A DNA stretch of 64,000 nt, taken from positions 46,598,047-46,662,046 of the forward strand of contig CM061918.1 in the NCBI GenBank assembly GCA_031002005.1, written 5' to 3'. Positions 9,761-21,381 of this stretch are shown here, in pieces. The notes beneath the pieces were generated by a model. The model worked only from the letters and a program-made list of their open reading frames with translations. It was not told the origin of the DNA and did no database searches. Source of the stretch: Vandiemenella viatica. Its lineage: Eukaryota > Arthropoda > Insecta > Orthoptera > Morabidae. Numbering within the stretch: the stretch's first letter is position 1; every line of letters starts with the position of its first letter. The translations under genes and the position numbers were made by a program.

Positions 9761-10339
9761 TTAATTATTTTCATTATACCTATATTTGTTTAGATGGATG
9801 TTAGTAATCTTAAATTATTTTGGTCCGGATTTTCAGTACGCGCTATGTTTTCTTGGACTACACGGCAAATTCTCAGTGATACGGCAACTTAAGTTCATGG
9901 CATTTGTCCACGCAGATCTTTCAGCGGGGAAGACATTCAGAACGCAGATGAGAACATGGGTTAGAATTTATTCGACTTAAAGAGACGCTATTGATAGGAC
10001 TTGGCATTCAATTTTTGAAACCTATGAACTTGACGCAATATCTTTGAGATACAAGAGTCACCGGAATAAGTAAATTGATGGGCAGGCAATCCTAGCCTTG
10101 ACCAACTTCTCCCATTCGTAGCCGTGGACGCGATCTTCTTCCCGTGCCTCAACTTTAAGCAGTATTTCTGACAGATTTTTCACTGATACACAGTATCCTA
10201 TCCTCGTGGTGCATACAGAACAAACCTGCGACGTTATCCATCTGTTTTTCTACTATACCTGGATGTATAAGTGGGAGCCTGTGTATGCAATATCATCGTC
10301 ATTATCGTTGGGGACCATCTCCAGTTTCACGGGTTTGGT
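9761..10339. other. Unassigned sequence, partly LINE 3' region
   Basis: No frame with a motif. The right part may be the 3' UTR of the minus-strand LINE fragment that ends at 10340. Confidence 0.3.
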
Positions 10340-10603
10340 TTACGAGCTTTGATTGTTATATACGATCGTTTTCCACTGTCTCGTATCCAGATAAATTTCT
10401 TGGTCCGTGATATATTGCCAGCCTCTTCTCTCTATGTCCTCCTTCAGTTGGTCTGTCCATCTTCTTCTTGGTCTTCCCACTAGACTTTTGCCCACTGTCC
10501 TTTTTTCCAAATAAGTTTTTGGTAGTCTTGTACTAGTCATTCTCTTGACATGCCCACTTAAGTCTTGAAGACCTAAGTCTCTCTTCCGTGGACTAGGTTT
10601 CAT
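10340..10603 (-). pseudogene. C-terminus of an RTE-like LINE ORF2
   Basis: The minus-strand frame encodes GHVKRM, TRLPK, then VGRPRRRWTDQLKEDIERRG and a tail DTRQWKTIVYN. The G-H-V-x-R-M, G-R-P-R-x-R-W and R-x-W-K sequence is the usual C-terminal end of endonuclease/reverse-transcriptase ORFs of RTE-type LINEs. Only about 85 residues remain, so this is a truncated fragment. Confidence 0.65.
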
Positions 10604-11324
10604 TTAATCTCGTCATTCTTCATATGGTCTAGTTTTCTGGAGGGCAGTTCTAAGAAATATATGAAAGTTAATGTTTGTTTTTTCACCTAATTCAGAAAGG
10701 TTTTGAAGTAAATCACATTTGTGATGTACCTATGTGTGAACCGACGGTTTACCTTAATATTTACTGGTTCGCCACTGGATTTTGGTGTATCAAGATGAAT
10801 CTTATACAACGTGCTCTTCCGTTTAGGTTTTCGCAACGCAAGTGCGGGACCAGATGACGAAGAGAGAGCACGCCATCTATCGTAGCCTTTATGAATCATC
10901 ATCTGGTGAAGAACCCATGAACATTATATTTAAATATTGTACCCACATATTTATGAAATTCTATTACTTTAATTTTGAATAAAGTATACTGATGTTTCTT
11001 GCTTATTAGTATTCTTAGTCTTTGGTATATGTACTCTAGTAGCCAATGCTTTGTGAGATTTTGAACTAGTGGTCGAAGCTAAGCACGCGAAAAAGAGTTG
11101 GTTTGTAGTATGAGGACGAATATGCGAGCTACATAATGAATAATGAACTTAGCTGAATTGGTAGCATCTACTAATTGACATGAGATTTGAGTCAGATGAT
11201 TCGAACTTGTCAAACTAAAACTATGGTCTTTTGTAATTAGTGCGGTATATTATGTAATCAAATAAAAGAAAATTATTACTTTTTTAATTTTTAAAAATAG
11301 TTCATCATTAGATGAGTAACTTCT
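10604..11324. other. Unassigned sequence
   Basis: No recognisable feature. The overlapping small frames at 10675-10902 are complementary to each other and lack motifs. Confidence 0.35.
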
Positions 11325-11360
11325 CCCCCCCCCCCCAAAACACACACACACACACACACA
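11325..11360. repeat. Poly(C) and (CA)10 microsatellite
   Basis: Twelve C residues, four A residues and ten CA units in succession. Confidence 0.9.
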
Positions 11361-12346
11361 GTTCTGATAGTAAAAAGAACGGGCGACTCCGAGTTTTCTG
11401 GCAGTCTACACTATCATTATTTCTAAAAGTTTTTTGTGACAAGCCATCTTTATCCTTTCATCCTTAAACTAAATTGAGAAATGATGTATCATTTTGATGA
11501 TTTAAGTTTTAAGTAAGGAATTTTTCGACATTTAACCCGTCTTCTTCTTCTTCTCGTGTCGATAACAGCATCACAAGCGGCGTTATATTTTGTAACGTCC
11601 GACTTCCCCCGGTAATAGTAGGCAAGTTGCCTCTGGCCAAACCTTTACACCACGGTGACAGCGTCTACAGCTTCTAATGTTATAAAAAATCAGTCCTTCT
11701 TAGGACCAAAATTTCTGACAATATCGGTAAATAACGAAGGCTTCTCTAAGAAGTGACCTATGCCAAAAACTTGTCTGCGACATCTTATGCATCCAAGAGT
11801 CGCACTGTGATAATTTAACCCGTAAATGGCAAATTTATGAACAATCACGGTCACGGGTTTGATATGTTTTGAGTCAAGCTACTTGGTTTCGATGGCGTTG
11901 ATAACGACTGAACGCATTACCGCTAGATAGAAGAATCACATTTCACAGAGATATGGATAAACTGGTTTTTTTTCCTAGAGAAAGGAGCTCTTTTGTTATG
12001 TTTTTTCGTAATCATGTTTTTTCTGTTAGAGACACATTTCTATTTGTTTCATAAGACGTTTTAAGGATCAAAACCAACAATTGTGTAATATTAGCGAAAT
12101 GTTTGCAAGGACCCCCTATACTCTATAATCATTTGTCCGGGCATCCCGCAAAAACTATTTGGAGAGGATTTTTACAGTTCTAAAGCATAAAGTCTAGATT
12201 AAAATTTACAGTATATCTTATGAACCAGCATGCGGAAAATAATTAATTACTCGTTCATAACGGGAACAGAGAGGTACCATATATCTCTCTGCATCTCATG
12301 TAAACACTTGTTTACGTGATACCCACCAAAGATCACGAACGAAATT

Positions 12347-12418
12347 GTGAAATTTAATTTACAAAGACACTACTTCACAAACGTGAAATTTAATTTACAA
12401 AGACACTACTTCACAAAC
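12347..12418. repeat. Tandem duplication of 36 bp
   Basis: Two adjacent identical 36-bp units begin GTGAAATTTAATTTAC and end CTTCACAAAC. The identity points to a recent local duplication. Confidence 0.9.
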
Positions 12419-13229
12419 GTGTATGTTTTGCTGCTAGAAGAAAAAAAAGGCAACCACTTTAGTACGCACAACGAGATCTGAATGAGGGAAGTAGGGGAAA
12501 AAAAAACGAGTTAATTGAAAAATAACGCTTCGAGTCGGCCAAAACGTGGGTCGTGACAATTCTCGACAATACTGCTCCCGTCTTAGCTGTATACAGAACA
12601 GGTACAACTGCCTGGGTGGTATTGCACCTTCGTATCGGTCGCCACTTGTCGCTGAGCGTGCACGTGGTGTAGCGGGTGGCCTACTGACCGACCTACCTGT
12701 TGCCGCACTATTGATCACCCAGGCTCTGCGTAGCGGGCTGCTATAAAGATCAGGCGCTAACACGCTGCTGCAACGGGGACCATACATACATTAGCACTTC
12801 CACGTGCAACTCCCTAACCTCTTCCATAACACAATAATTAGGCGGAACTGCAGCCGATCAGAACCTCACTTTCGACAATATAACATCAATTAATCCAATT
12901 TTTCCTTTTTTGGTAATTATTTCTGGCCGGATATGACATAATATCGTGAGGATGCAAATTGACACCTGCTTTCACAATCCATACAGTATAAAGATAAGTA
13001 AAAGTGTATAATATTCAGTATATCAACGAATACTTAACTAACTTTTCTGTCGACATTATTAGTGATCAATTTCTCAGAATTTCCTTATCAGTATTTTTGA
13101 AGAATATTTTTTCCTTACAAATTTCATTTTTTTTTTTTAATCAGAATTTTCCCGCTGCTTCAAGCATGTGGACCTTGTTGTGTTACTGTTGCGTTTTCCT
13201 TTTGTTTCTCTTCTAGTAACAAGGTATAG
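12419..13229. other. Unassigned sequence with GC-rich patch 12540-12785
   Basis: The GC-rich patch has overlapping open frames on both strands (12434-12787 minus, 12546-12746 plus) but neither shows a protein motif. It may be a repeat or a noncoding element. The rest is AT-rich. Confidence 0.35.
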
Positions 13230-13690
13230 ACTTTTGTAATGTATTATCTATATAACATTTACCACAATCCGTTGTGCTTACTAAAGTATTACACTTTGAT
13301 GTAGTGGTTATATCAACATTTTTCATGAATTATAGCGTACTATGCTTCAGAGTATTCAAGAAGTATATAAACAAAAAATTTTAGTCAAAGAATAACATTA
13401 ACAGCGTCCAAAGGGTGGGGTGTTTAAATCTATTGTAGTGCGATCTTTGTTGTGTGCATCTAAAAGACTACTCATCTGCGTTGCAGTGATATCTGTGGTG
13501 CCTACGTGTTCTCTATAGGAAACAATTATCATCTGCTGTTCCTTCGGTGGTCTCACAGAGTCATTAAACATATCGCAGATTTCAAGCTAGACCATAGCTT
13601 TCAAACTGTGAAAATTGGTTTGGTAGTTTTTTGCGTAATGCCTGAGAAAAGGTTCAGACAGATCTTTCTTACAGACTTAAAAAAGTCTAG
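13230..13690 (+). repeat. Unclassified repeat family U1, copy 2
   Basis: Corresponds segment by segment to 6010-6480: TTACACTTTGATGTAGT, GATCTTTG, GTGTTCTCTATAGG, ACAATTATCATCTG and GTGAAAATTGG. A 70-codon plus-strand frame (13506-13718) lies inside but is not preserved in the other copy. Confidence 0.5.
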
Positions 13691-14798
13691 ATTTGATGAT
13701 TATTTTATGAATATGTGATATAGGGGCACACAAAAAATTGCAGTGAGAATATATTAGAAATATTCCTGGATATGTAGTTTCTAACATGTCTATAGATCTA
13801 AAGAGATTTTCGGTTAGTGGGAATGAAAGCAGGTACATCAGATGAGTCTAAGAAAAAACGAGAAAATTGTACAGCGGTTGAATTTTTTTGGTTTTCACAC
13901 GTACTGCAATCGTTTCTGATTTTCACTTTCAGCATAAAACAGATTTTTTTTTTTTTTAGTTGATTGCTAAAGGTATGGTGTTGCAGTTTTTATGCAGCAA
14001 ATGTAATTTTAATTAAAAACTTTCTAACGAAAACTTTTATTTGTCATATTTTTCTTTAAAGTGGCTTTTTACAATCTGTGTTATCAATTGGTAGCATTAC
14101 ATTCAGTAGCTTCAATATTAATTTACGATAAATGTTTACAATAAAGTCATTTTCATTGTACTGTGCTTTCTCAGTGATTTTAATTTTAAATTCCAATATT
14201 TAAATTTTTGTTAAGTAATCAAATACAAGTATGCTGCTTCCTTTTCATCGGAATCTTGCTGTTTTGTAAACTGTATGGAATTCACCGCGATATTATTGAA
14301 CTGATTCATGTAATTATTTTCTTTGGCCTGTTGTATTTTGTATTAATGTTATGACTTCCTGTGCTGGGCTAATGTTTAGGCCATATGCCAAGAATACTAT
14401 ATAATTCCACTATTCATCAATTTATTTGAGTAAATCAGATAGTTGGAAATATTTACTTTATGTTGCACAATGAAACATACACTGATATCTATTCGGTTGA
14501 CCACATATATAGGATCATTCGCTATCTGATCGTGAGCGAACAAACAAACCCGTAGCAGATGAACCAATGTTAAATTCTACGATATGAAAGGCTATATTTG
14601 AATAATTACTGTGCATGTATATAAATGTATACGGAAGCGTGAGATTTTTTTGTCCATACATCAAGCAAATACTATCGAAGTGATTTAGATGGCGTTTTTA
14701 CCGTCTAAAATCTTAGGATCTGATTAAAATTGTGGCATTTCTAATTATTCTGTATGAACGGTAGACTGAGCAATCAAAGATAATCTGACTGTAAAATT
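13691..14798. other. Unassigned AT-rich sequence
   Basis: No coding motif, tail or repeated unit recognised. Confidence 0.4.
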
Positions 14799-15113
14799 TT
14801 TTAATTTAATTTAATTGCAATGGAGCGCTTGCTCCGGCGGCAATTTCCTAACACATTCATTTGTTGCCTTTCATTTTCCTGCCTACCTATTCCTTCAACT
14901 GATTTCAACTTTAATTTCTTTAGCGTTTTTAATAAACTATTCATAATTTCTCTTGGTAATTTATTCCAATTCCTGAATCAATTACCTAAGAAAGAAAGTA
15001 TTCCCACACCCTTATACCTGAAATTGAGTGCCAGTTTGTGGTCATTGTCATCTTGGCAGTTGCATCCACTTCTCCTAATTCTTCCATTAATATATTGACA
15101 CGCCTGAACATAT
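14799..15113 (-). mobile_element. CR1-like LINE family B, copy 2 (3' end)
   Basis: On the plus strand it begins with the (TTAAT)n tail and TTGCAATGGAGCGCTTGCTCC, then the complement of the family's 3' UTR and last codons (CCTAAGAAAGAAAG, TTATACCTGAAATTGAGTGC, GTTTGTGGTCATTGTCATC), with frame-breaking changes. It is strongly 5'-truncated and more diverged than copy 1. Confidence 0.75.
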
Positions 15114-15324
15114 GGGCGCCAAATATCACGTTAAAGATAAACACAACATTCTTTGCATTAATATTGTTTTGGGATACGTAACTTGGTTATTTGATAAAAC
15201 TGAACTTGTGAAGGGAATTTAAATTATCAAAAACTAAATTCATCGAGCACCACTTAACAAAGTTGTGTTTGTTCCCATCTACTTCTGCGAAATGTATATA
15301 ATTAAAATTAGTTTGACAGATTAC

Positions 15325-15570
15325 GTACGTCATGGACATTTACTGGAAATGACGGATGAGGAGAGGAATTTGTGGAAAAGGCTGGCAGGAAGAACAGAAA
15401 GGTTCATGTGTTAGTGCAGGGAATATTGAAAGAGAAGAGCTGTAGGGGATGAAGGAGATAATGGGAGACTCGGCGTGTATTGGGTATGTTGAGATGATGT
15501 GGTTAGGTCGGGATGCGAAGAGACGGGGATGCATGAAATTAATCAAGAAGCTGATGACACGAAATAAACA
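15325..15570 (+). pseudogene. Decayed RTE-like LINE C-terminal fragment
   Basis: The plus strand resembles the LINE-D C-terminus: a MTDEERNLWKRLAGRTER segment, then IMGDSACIGYVEM and a GATGACACGAAATAAAC end in place of GACTGATGACA. Frames are broken. The resemblance is to 17302-17850, at lower identity. Confidence 0.5.
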
Positions 15571-16540
15571 CCGGAAGTACACCGAATATCTTAGGCAAAT
15601 ATATAATACTTCCAATTCTAAGTGAACAAGTTTTAGGTACCTGTGGCAAGGTTTCAAAACCTCAAGTAATAGAATTTCGATGTGGTTCAAATTCCAAATT
15701 TTACTACGAGCTTACTTAATAGAATTTGTATTTGAAGAGTATGTTTACACCAAAACTCGAACTTATTAAACGTACCTTTCCTCTTTCTATGCACAATTTA
15801 ATATTGAAAAAAATGATGCAATCTCTCAAATTCTAAATTTCAACTCCTATGCCGTTACTGTTCGTTGATAAGTATATGTATTTGCAGTAGCTCTTTGTCA
15901 GCTTGATTATTAGTGCATATTCAGCAAGACCTCTTGCATCAAGCGCTGTAGTTTTAGATTATTAAATTGAATTCCTTTTCATTTATTTTACCTTAAGCTT
16001 TTAACTAAATTCGAGTTTCCATTATCACTTCAGTTTTTTAATGATGAAATTAAGACGTTTGTTTGAAAGTTTCCAGCCACCATTTTGTCGGAATACAGGC
16101 ACAATATCGAAAAGTGAAAGAAGCATATGATTTTATTCTGTCACCTTTCGTTTCTGTTTGTAGCTCGTCATAAAGGGTATAAGTAAATATAAAGAAAACT
16201 GATAATCATTAAAATAAGTTTTGGAGCCTATAATGTCTAGAAATAGAAACGTACTAAGATTTCTTTCTTTAATAGGTTTGTATTTTAGTTATTCTGCTAA
16301 TTTGAATTGGGAACCTCAGTTGCCAAGTTCATTTAAGCAGGAGAACAGTAACTGCGATGATAGCCACATAGTTGCAAAAAGAAGGCTAATTCAAAATCTT
16401 AAATGAGCTTTCTCTAGCTTCGTTCAACTTGTGTGTTATTTATAAATACAATAAACGTAAATCAAAGCAACACAAATATGATGAAATGTAGCAGAAATGA
16501 TACCAATAATAGTAGGTTAAATATAAAAATAGGATCGGGT
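15571..16540. other. Unassigned AT-rich sequence
   Basis: Nothing recognisable. The small plus frame at 16221-16406 lacks any motif. Confidence 0.35.
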
Positions 16541-17240
16541 TGTAACAGCCCTCAAACCTAAACTTTAAATGGAATTGTATTTTATGAAGCATTTGAAGCA
16601 AGCTAGAATTTTATTGAATATTTTTGTCTTGTAGTTTACTGTAAATCAGTGTAAATGGACTTTGTTTTATGAAAAGAAATTATGTAAAAACCATTTAATA
16701 TGTTTAAGGACACAACTATCCCAGAGAATTACTTAAATGTTTGTAACTTGAAGTATTATGGTGAGCTACGATGTTTAAAGGATGATTTACTACAGTTTAA
16801 AATGATTTATGTGGATAATTTTGTGTTTAAGTATCTTTAATTTTCATTTCTGAGTATTTGGTAATGTTTGTAAATGAGTTTGTATTAATTTTTATTGGTT
16901 TTTATTGGTTTTAATTGTTTGAGTATTGTTATTGTTCGAGAAATATCTGTCGGAAGCCTTTGTAATGTTCTAGAACTTTCGATGAAACTTATATAAAGCG
17001 AGCGGCAGAGACTCAGAGACAGTTTTTCGATACAGTAAACGGACAGAGTTTTACGTGTACTGTGAGAGTGTATGGCAACATTGTCTTTGGAAGAAGTGTT
17101 GTATGTAATCGCTGGATTTTTGTGTTTATATGTGACCAGTATCTGTGAAGAGGTGCTTATGAAAAATAAAAACAAGTTAAAATTTAACTGTATCGTGGAC
17201 TAATTATTTAATATATTAATTAAACCACGAGACACCTAAT
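16541..17240 (+). mobile_element. Solo LTR (Ty3/gypsy-like), copy 1
   Basis: Starts TGTAACAGCCCTC and has a TATA box TATATAAA at 16990-16997 about 450 bp in, followed by GCGAGCGGCAGAGAC. An AATAAA-type signal lies near 17164, and the sequence ends near CCACGAGACACCTAATA. The same elements in the same order make up 20189-19482 on the minus strand, where a primer-binding site follows. No internal region or second LTR is found beside this copy, so it is a probable solo LTR of about 700 bp. No clear TSD was seen. Confidence 0.65.
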
Positions 17241-17287
17241 AGGATACTATAGAAGAAGCAAGTGAAACCTACTACGTTCTTGGACAG

Positions 17288-17850
17288 TAAAATTACTACT
17301 GGTGGTCGAAGCAGAATGATGTTAAAAGCAGAATAGGACTAGGGAAAACAGCCTTCTTGAAAAGAGGAATCTTTTAGTTTCAAAGATTGCTGTAGGACTT
17401 AGAAAGAAGTTTTTAAAATTCTATGTGTGGAGTACAGCACTTTTTCGTAGCGACTCATGGACTTTAGGAATAGAAAGAAGGAAAATTGAAGAATTCGAAA
17501 TATGGTGCTATAGAAAGATGTTGAAAATTAAGTTGACAAATAAAGTACGAAATTAACGTGTTTTTGAAATGATGGGTGAAAAAAAGAATTTTACGTTTGT
17601 GAAAGACCCTTACAGAAAAAAATGATCATAAGTCATATTCTGAGACATGCAGGATTGGTTAACTTGCTAGTGGAGGGAACAGTCGAATGTAAAAACTGTA
17701 GAGGAAGACAGATTGGAATATATAAAGCAGATAACGCAGGGTGTAATGGGCATGTTGAGATGAAGAGGTTAGCGCAAAATTGGAAGGGATGGAGGATTGA
17801 ATCAAACCAGTCGAAAGACTGATGACAGTAAAAATAAAATAAAATGCAAC
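17288..17850 (+). pseudogene. RTE-like LINE family D, copy 1
   Basis: In broken frames the plus strand encodes KIEEFEIWCYRKMLKIK, FEMMGE, HILRHAGLVNLLVEGTVE, GRQ, then GHVEMKRLAQNWKGWRIESN QSKD before a stop and TGATGACAGTAAAAATAAAATAA. This is the C-terminal RT end of an RTE-type LINE. The part from 17622 is open. The copy starts at the same internal point as copy 2 (32928). Confidence 0.65.
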
Positions 17851-19200
17851 TGAAAAACATATTTTTGAAAAGTGGGTTTGGTTACTGTTGATATGTTACA
17901 GGGAAGGAATATATGATTTATGAAAATATTGTATGTCTGTCTGAGCACGATCACGTAAACTGGAATGATAAGATTTGATAGGTTTTATTATAATGAACGG
18001 TCTATGGGTCCAAAAATAAATCGGGTACTCTTCATCTTGACAATTTGAGAAATTACGATAAAAGTTTCGTCATATTATTACCATACATTTTTCGTTGAAC
18101 GCATTCAGGAAAAAAAAAAAAAAAACTTCCGGTTGTATTGCTATGGAGGTACAAGCAATGTGCACCTGAAGTAAATGTTTTATTAGTTTCTAAACACATT
18201 GTTTGTTTAATTCTCAAATAAAATTCTGAAATTTTTAAAGCTGGTACGAAATCTACCTGTTTTGTACGAAAAATCTAAATCTGCAATTCATAAAACTGGC
18301 ACAAGAATTTTTCCACCAGAAATAATGTCTCCTTTACGCACCCAGTCCGAACGAGAAAGCAGAAATATATATCCACACATGTGTGGCATCCTATTTTACA
18401 CATATTACCAACCCTATTATTGGCGCTAAATAAATTATAGAGCTATATCGTTGCCATCGTACACGAGGTTATTCTTGGAGTCATCTATATTTATAAAACG
18501 CAAGTTTTGGTCATTTGCCAAGCCATGACGTCACATTATGACGTCACGCTCCCCGCCTCCGTTGTATAACAAACAACGAATGGAGATGTTCGAGGTTATC
18601 TAATAACAGTACTATTTAGCTATGCATCCACGAATAAATTAACTGACAGAACACTAAAAGAAAAGTATGTATTCCGTTGAAATCGACATATTCATTATTA
18701 GTTGCTTTATCTTAGTTAAATTTCGTTCGATGCTGATTTTTCTTATATACTCTGGACAGCGATACCGTTTTTACAGTAAGCTAACAAATATCTAAATTAC
18801 CTTATTTTAAAGATAATGTACTTTATTTGATGATAATTGTCAGCGAATGAAAGAATTAATAAAATACTGCATTCAACCCGTAATTTTTGACGCGCTTACA
18901 TGATATTTATATCCAGTGTAGATATTTTAAGTCACTCTTATAATATACTGGAAGTAATGATTTGGCGAATCAATGAAATAAAGGTATGTACTGCGTTTAA
19001 ATTAATATATTAATTATTAGTTGCTTTTATTACTGATGTCACTATATCAGACACATGTAAATATTTCCAGAAGTTCAAATTTATTTCGCAATACAAGGAA
19101 TGTGTTCGCACGCGGGTAATAGCATTTATGAATTTTGAACAGCAATATTAATAGAAGTTGTGGTTTTGAGGATATCTTAGCATATTTTTAAAAGCCAGGT
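17851..19200. other. Unassigned sequence with tandem TGACGTCA sites
   Basis: At about 18525-18545 the sequence reads CATGACGTCACATTATGACGTCACG, two CRE-like TGACGTCA palindromes 13 bp apart. A related single site is at 51921-51928. No gene can be attached to them. Confidence 0.35.
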
Positions 19201-19464
19201 TAATGGTTTACACGCATAGCACAATGTCTAGTCCGCAGGTAGGGAAAGATGTTGCACTAGAAGTGTTCCTGCAGCAACCGTTTCGTAGAATCACGTCGGT
19301 AAATCGAATCAGAAGAAGAAATTTCTATAGAGGCTATAAATATAGAAACAATACTTTTGACATTTACCGATGCAAGAGAGTACATGCTTGGGTGAGTCAT
19401 TTCGTCATGTGTCAGCGAAGGGAAAGCACTCATTAGGTTCTTGGATGATTTAATGACTTCTCGT

Positions 19465-19481
19465 CCTGTCAACGTTCGCCA
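19465..19481 (-). promoter_or_regulatory. Primer-binding site of an LTR retrotransposon
   Basis: Directly after the minus-strand LTR the sequence reads TGGCGAACGTTGACAGG. TGGCGA starts are usual for Ty3/gypsy primer-binding sites that pair with the 3' CCA end of a tRNA. This supports the LTR call and fixes its 3' border. Confidence 0.6.
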
Positions 19482-20189
19482 TATTAAGGTCTTCGGTAGT
19501 TTAATTTATATATATTGATTAATTAAAATGACCACCAGAAGGTTATGTTGAAGATTTGTTTATTTGCTCAAAACGAAGTCAGCGATATTCACAAGCATAG
19601 ATACAATAACTTCTGAGCCGTCGCAAATAAAATCTCTGTGAACTCAACTTGAAAAACTAACTGGATGAATCTCTCTGTAAAACTGAATGAATGACTGAAT
19701 ACTCTGTCTTTCTGCCGATCTGTTTATATAGTCTCTATCGAAGTTACGAGAATTCTTCAAAAGCATCCGCTCGATATTTCTCGAACATTAACAATCATTC
19801 AAACAATCAAACATATTAAAAACAATCGGAATTAATACAAAATTACTTAAAAACATTACAAAATGATCAGAAATGGTAATTAGAGATACTTAAATACAAA
19901 ATTATATGCAGAAATCATCTCAAAATGTAGAAAATTGTCCTGTAAACATCATAACTTGCATTAATACATGGAATTACAAACATTTAAGAAATTCTCTTGC
20001 ACCATGCGGTTTTTTAAACATATTAAATGGACTTTAAATAATTTTATTTCATGAAACAAAGTCTATATACACTGATTTACAAGAAATTACAAACAAACAT
20101 ACCAGATCATATTCAACCAACCTTTGGTTCACTACAAATACTTCATACAGTACAATACTATTCAAAATTCAGGTATGAGGGCTGTTACA
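19482..20189 (-). mobile_element. LTR (Ty3/gypsy-like), copy 2, with leader
   Basis: The minus strand starts TGTAACAGCCCTCATACC at 20189. A TATA box (GACTATATAAACAG) lies near 19730, and the 3' end near 19482 abuts the primer-binding site. It matches the solo LTR at 16541 throughout, including GTTCGAGAAATATC and TGTAAATCAGTGTA, with many substitutions and indels. About 265 bp of possible leader follow, down to 19200. The minus frame 19472-19257 would need a TTG start inside the primer-binding site, so I do not call a gag gene. The rest of the element is missing. Confidence 0.7.
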
Positions 20190-20887
20190 CACTGCTGCCT
20201 GAATTTATCTGAATATGCATTTTTTGGTTAGATAATGTCGAATAAGTATGGTCTTTGACAGTTATTTTTGGTAAGTGAGGACTATATAACAGTTACTTCA
20301 AGTTAGGTTGAGTTTTCGTCGAGGCAATGTTAAAGAGTCGCGATTTAAGTGAAACCAAGACAGGTCATAAGTTATTTACGACCGCTAGTGTACCAAGATT
20401 TTTAATTCGCATAACTCAGTTTCAGCGAAGCCGTAAATTGCATTAATACTCGTATTTCTCTGTTTAGAGAGTAATTGTAGTATTTGATCAGGTTAGAAGC
20501 AGTAAATTGACAACTACGTATTTCAGTAGAAAACTAGCAATTAATTTCTCATTATTTCTTAACATATGTAAATTATTGTTAGAAACTGTTAGGGACTTCT
20601 ATTAACTGAAACACAAATCAATCATCATTGCGCAAAGTATATGTAAATGAAAGGAGATATTAAGTACAGATATGCAAGAAACATTAAGTTTTTTTTTACA
20701 CGTTTTATATTGGCTTGATTTGTATGTATGAATGTAACGGAATTTTACAACTGAGCTGCCATTTAATTGTATTTAACTCGTGGAAGTAATAATTAAAAAT
20801 GAAACTACAACACAAAGATAAAGAGAGATTGGCGAAGAAAAGCCAACAGTAGGAAACATACTTTTGAAACTATCTGAACTAAAAATA

Positions 20888-21381
20888 AAAATAAAATTGT
20901 AGTTTAAAAAACTAAAAACATGCTTTCGTAGTAATGTGAACTAAAAGATTAAAAATAATCTTTAAATATAAAGATTTTGTTTAACAGTGATTGGACGTCC
21001 CACAATAGAGGATAAATTAATTTTTTTTTGAATAAGCTTAAAGAATAAAGTCATTGATTACAAAATTAACTTTAATGTAAAAAAAAAAAAGCGTGGGGTG
21101 CTCTCTACACAACTTTTGACAATGACTCTACCTTTAAAAACAGAGAACGACAAAAAAAATAAGACAACTTATATAGCACCCCATGCTTTTTCACATTAAA
21201 GTTAATTTTGTAATCAGTGACTTTATTCTTTAAGCTTATTCAAAAAAATTAATTTATCCTGTATTGTGGGACGTCCCATCACTGTTAAACAAAATATTTA
21301 TATTTAAAGATTATTTTTAACCTTTTAGTTCACATTACTACGAAAGCGTGTTTTTAGTTTTTTAAACTACAATTTTATTTT
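20888..21381. repeat. Long inverted repeat (foldback), arms ~210 bp
   Basis: The left arm 20888-21102 and right arm 21175-21381 are near-perfect reverse complements, with a few substitutions and small homopolymer indels, around a 72-nt loop. Each arm contains GGACGTCCCA and TTAAAGTTAATTTTGTAATC. The inner ends are GCGTGGGGTGCT and AGCACCCCATGC. There is no coding frame and no clear TSD at the outer ends. It may be a foldback or MITE-like element; a transcript would form long double-stranded RNA. Confidence 0.85.

Noticed and set aside
11325..11360. Poly(C)/CA run as a regulatory Z-DNA element
   Set aside because: Short microsatellite with no nearby gene; nothing beyond simple repeat is supported.
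19257..19472. Possible gag start after the gypsy-like LTR
   Set aside because: It needs a TTG start lying in the primer-binding site, and no gag motif is visible.
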